A DNA stretch of 64,000 bases from Epiperipatus broadwayi. Its lineage: Eukaryota; Onychophora; Udeonychophora; Euonychophora; Peripatidae. Both the position numbers and the translations under genes were made by a program. Below, piece by piece: positions 63,375-64,000 of this stretch (position 1 is its first letter; each line of letters starts with the position of its first letter). Where the stretch lies: contig JAQFVV010012422.1 of assembly GCA_028023455.1 (NCBI GenBank), positions 8,964,337 to 9,028,336 on the forward strand, read 5' to 3'. Under the pieces are notes generated by a model. The model did not search any database, had not been told where the DNA came from, and was given only the letters and a program-made list of their open reading frames with translations.

Positions 63375-64000
63375 CACATATCCAAGCTTCATTACCTTCT
63401 GATTGAGAATTACTAATGAAAACTGTGTTTTTAAATTATGTTATTAAACTAATCACAAAAAAATAAATACAAAATTATTGATTAGTTTTTTTTTTTTTTT
63501 TGCTAATTTATTTTATTGCATGTAAAAATTAATTGAAAATTATGTTAAACTGTTATTTTAAACATTTACACTATGATTTGTATATTAAATCTTTTTTTGT
63601 TGTTGTTGTTTTTGTACAGCATATTTATAGTAATTAAATATTTCTCCCTAATTATTATCCACCCACCCACCAATTCGCAATTATTATTTTTTTTGAAATA
63701 AATTGTTTGTCAGCTTATTTAACAATCCTTCTTTCTCACTTTCCCCCAATATTTCAGTTCAGTATAACATTTAATAATTTATGGTTTTTTAATTAAAATA
63801 AACTATAATAAATATTTTTTTTTTAAATCACTGTTTTAAAGTTTGCAGTTGCTATTTTTTAAGGAAAAATAAAATCATGAATTAAATAAAGGAGTTGGTA
63901 AATGTAGAAACATAGAATTAGACGTTTTAATGTACAAGTATTTATTGAAAAAAAAAAAAAATCCTTATTTTAAAATACATCTATATTGATAAATTTACTG
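63375..64000. other. Start of the intron after NUP210 exon 12, nothing recognised
   Basis: AT-rich to the window edge, with (CCCA)n-like CCACCCACCCACC near 63659-63671 and poly-T runs. Confidence 0.5.

Noticed and set aside
1-64000. CRISPR arrays, prokaryotic operons or phage genes
   Set aside because: No regularly spaced repeats and no bacterial gene structure; spliced animal exons run through the whole window.

Overview
This is a stretch of animal nuclear DNA. It is very AT-rich by eye (about three quarters A+T), is full of decayed transposons, and carries no bacterial-style genes. The one host gene is the middle of a NUP210 (gp210, nuclear pore membrane glycoprotein 210) orthologue on the + strand. 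I recognise twelve consecutive exons between 1294 and 62814. They join in frame with GT/AG borders into about 510 residues, which line up without a gap with roughly residues 1,080-1,590 of vertebrate NUP210 (about 1,890 aa). The start of the gene lies left of the window; the transmembrane segment and tail lie right of it. The species cannot be named. The AT richness, large repeat-filled introns, Penelope-like elements and mariner relics suit an invertebrate, possibly an arachnid or other arthropod, but that is inference.

Layout by intron. Left of exon 1: a minus-strand LINE endonuclease relic. Intron 1 (1357-4318): LINE reverse-transcriptase relics on +. Intron 2 (4496-12127): a 2.24-kb TG...CA element flanked by ATAT (solo-LTR candidate), a terminal-inverted-repeat MITE, and a small foldback. 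Intron 4: a mariner deletion derivative. Intron 5 (17492-26770): a Tx1/L1-like LINE, a 991-bp hAT-like element with an 8-bp target duplication, a perfect 59-bp duplication, and a 1.03-kb inverted element with two hammerhead-ribozyme-like cores. Intron 6 (26863-39307): a TTAA-flanked MITE, a Penelope-like element (reverse transcriptase plus GIY-YIG endonuclease), a second GIY-YIG fragment, a second hammerhead element, and two opposed LINE relics. Intron 7 is only 74 bp. Intron 8: a LINE tail. Intron 10 (44992-51390): an RTE-like LINE on the minus strand interrupted by a MITE, a tRNA-Gly(TCC)-like sequence and a hairpin; then a mariner derivative and a long palindrome. Intron 11 (51525-62675): head-to-head tRNA-derived SINEs, a less AT-rich island of unknown origin, a 71-bp tandem repeat and a third Penelope-like GIY-YIG relic. 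Right of exon 12: a tiny insertion matching the hammerhead-element terminus, and a hairpin.

The most interesting system is the hammerhead family at 24038-25067 and 35044-36059. Each element combines a partial tandem array on one strand with an inverted copy on the other, and each is flanked by a 10-12-bp target duplication. The units carry CTGAYGA...GAAAC...GTC ribozyme cores. This is the organisation expected of non-autonomous Penelope-like elements or metazoan retrozymes. The window also contains three Penelope-like protein relics that represent the kind of machinery that could mobilise them. All mobile-element genes here look dead: stops and frameshifts are frequent.
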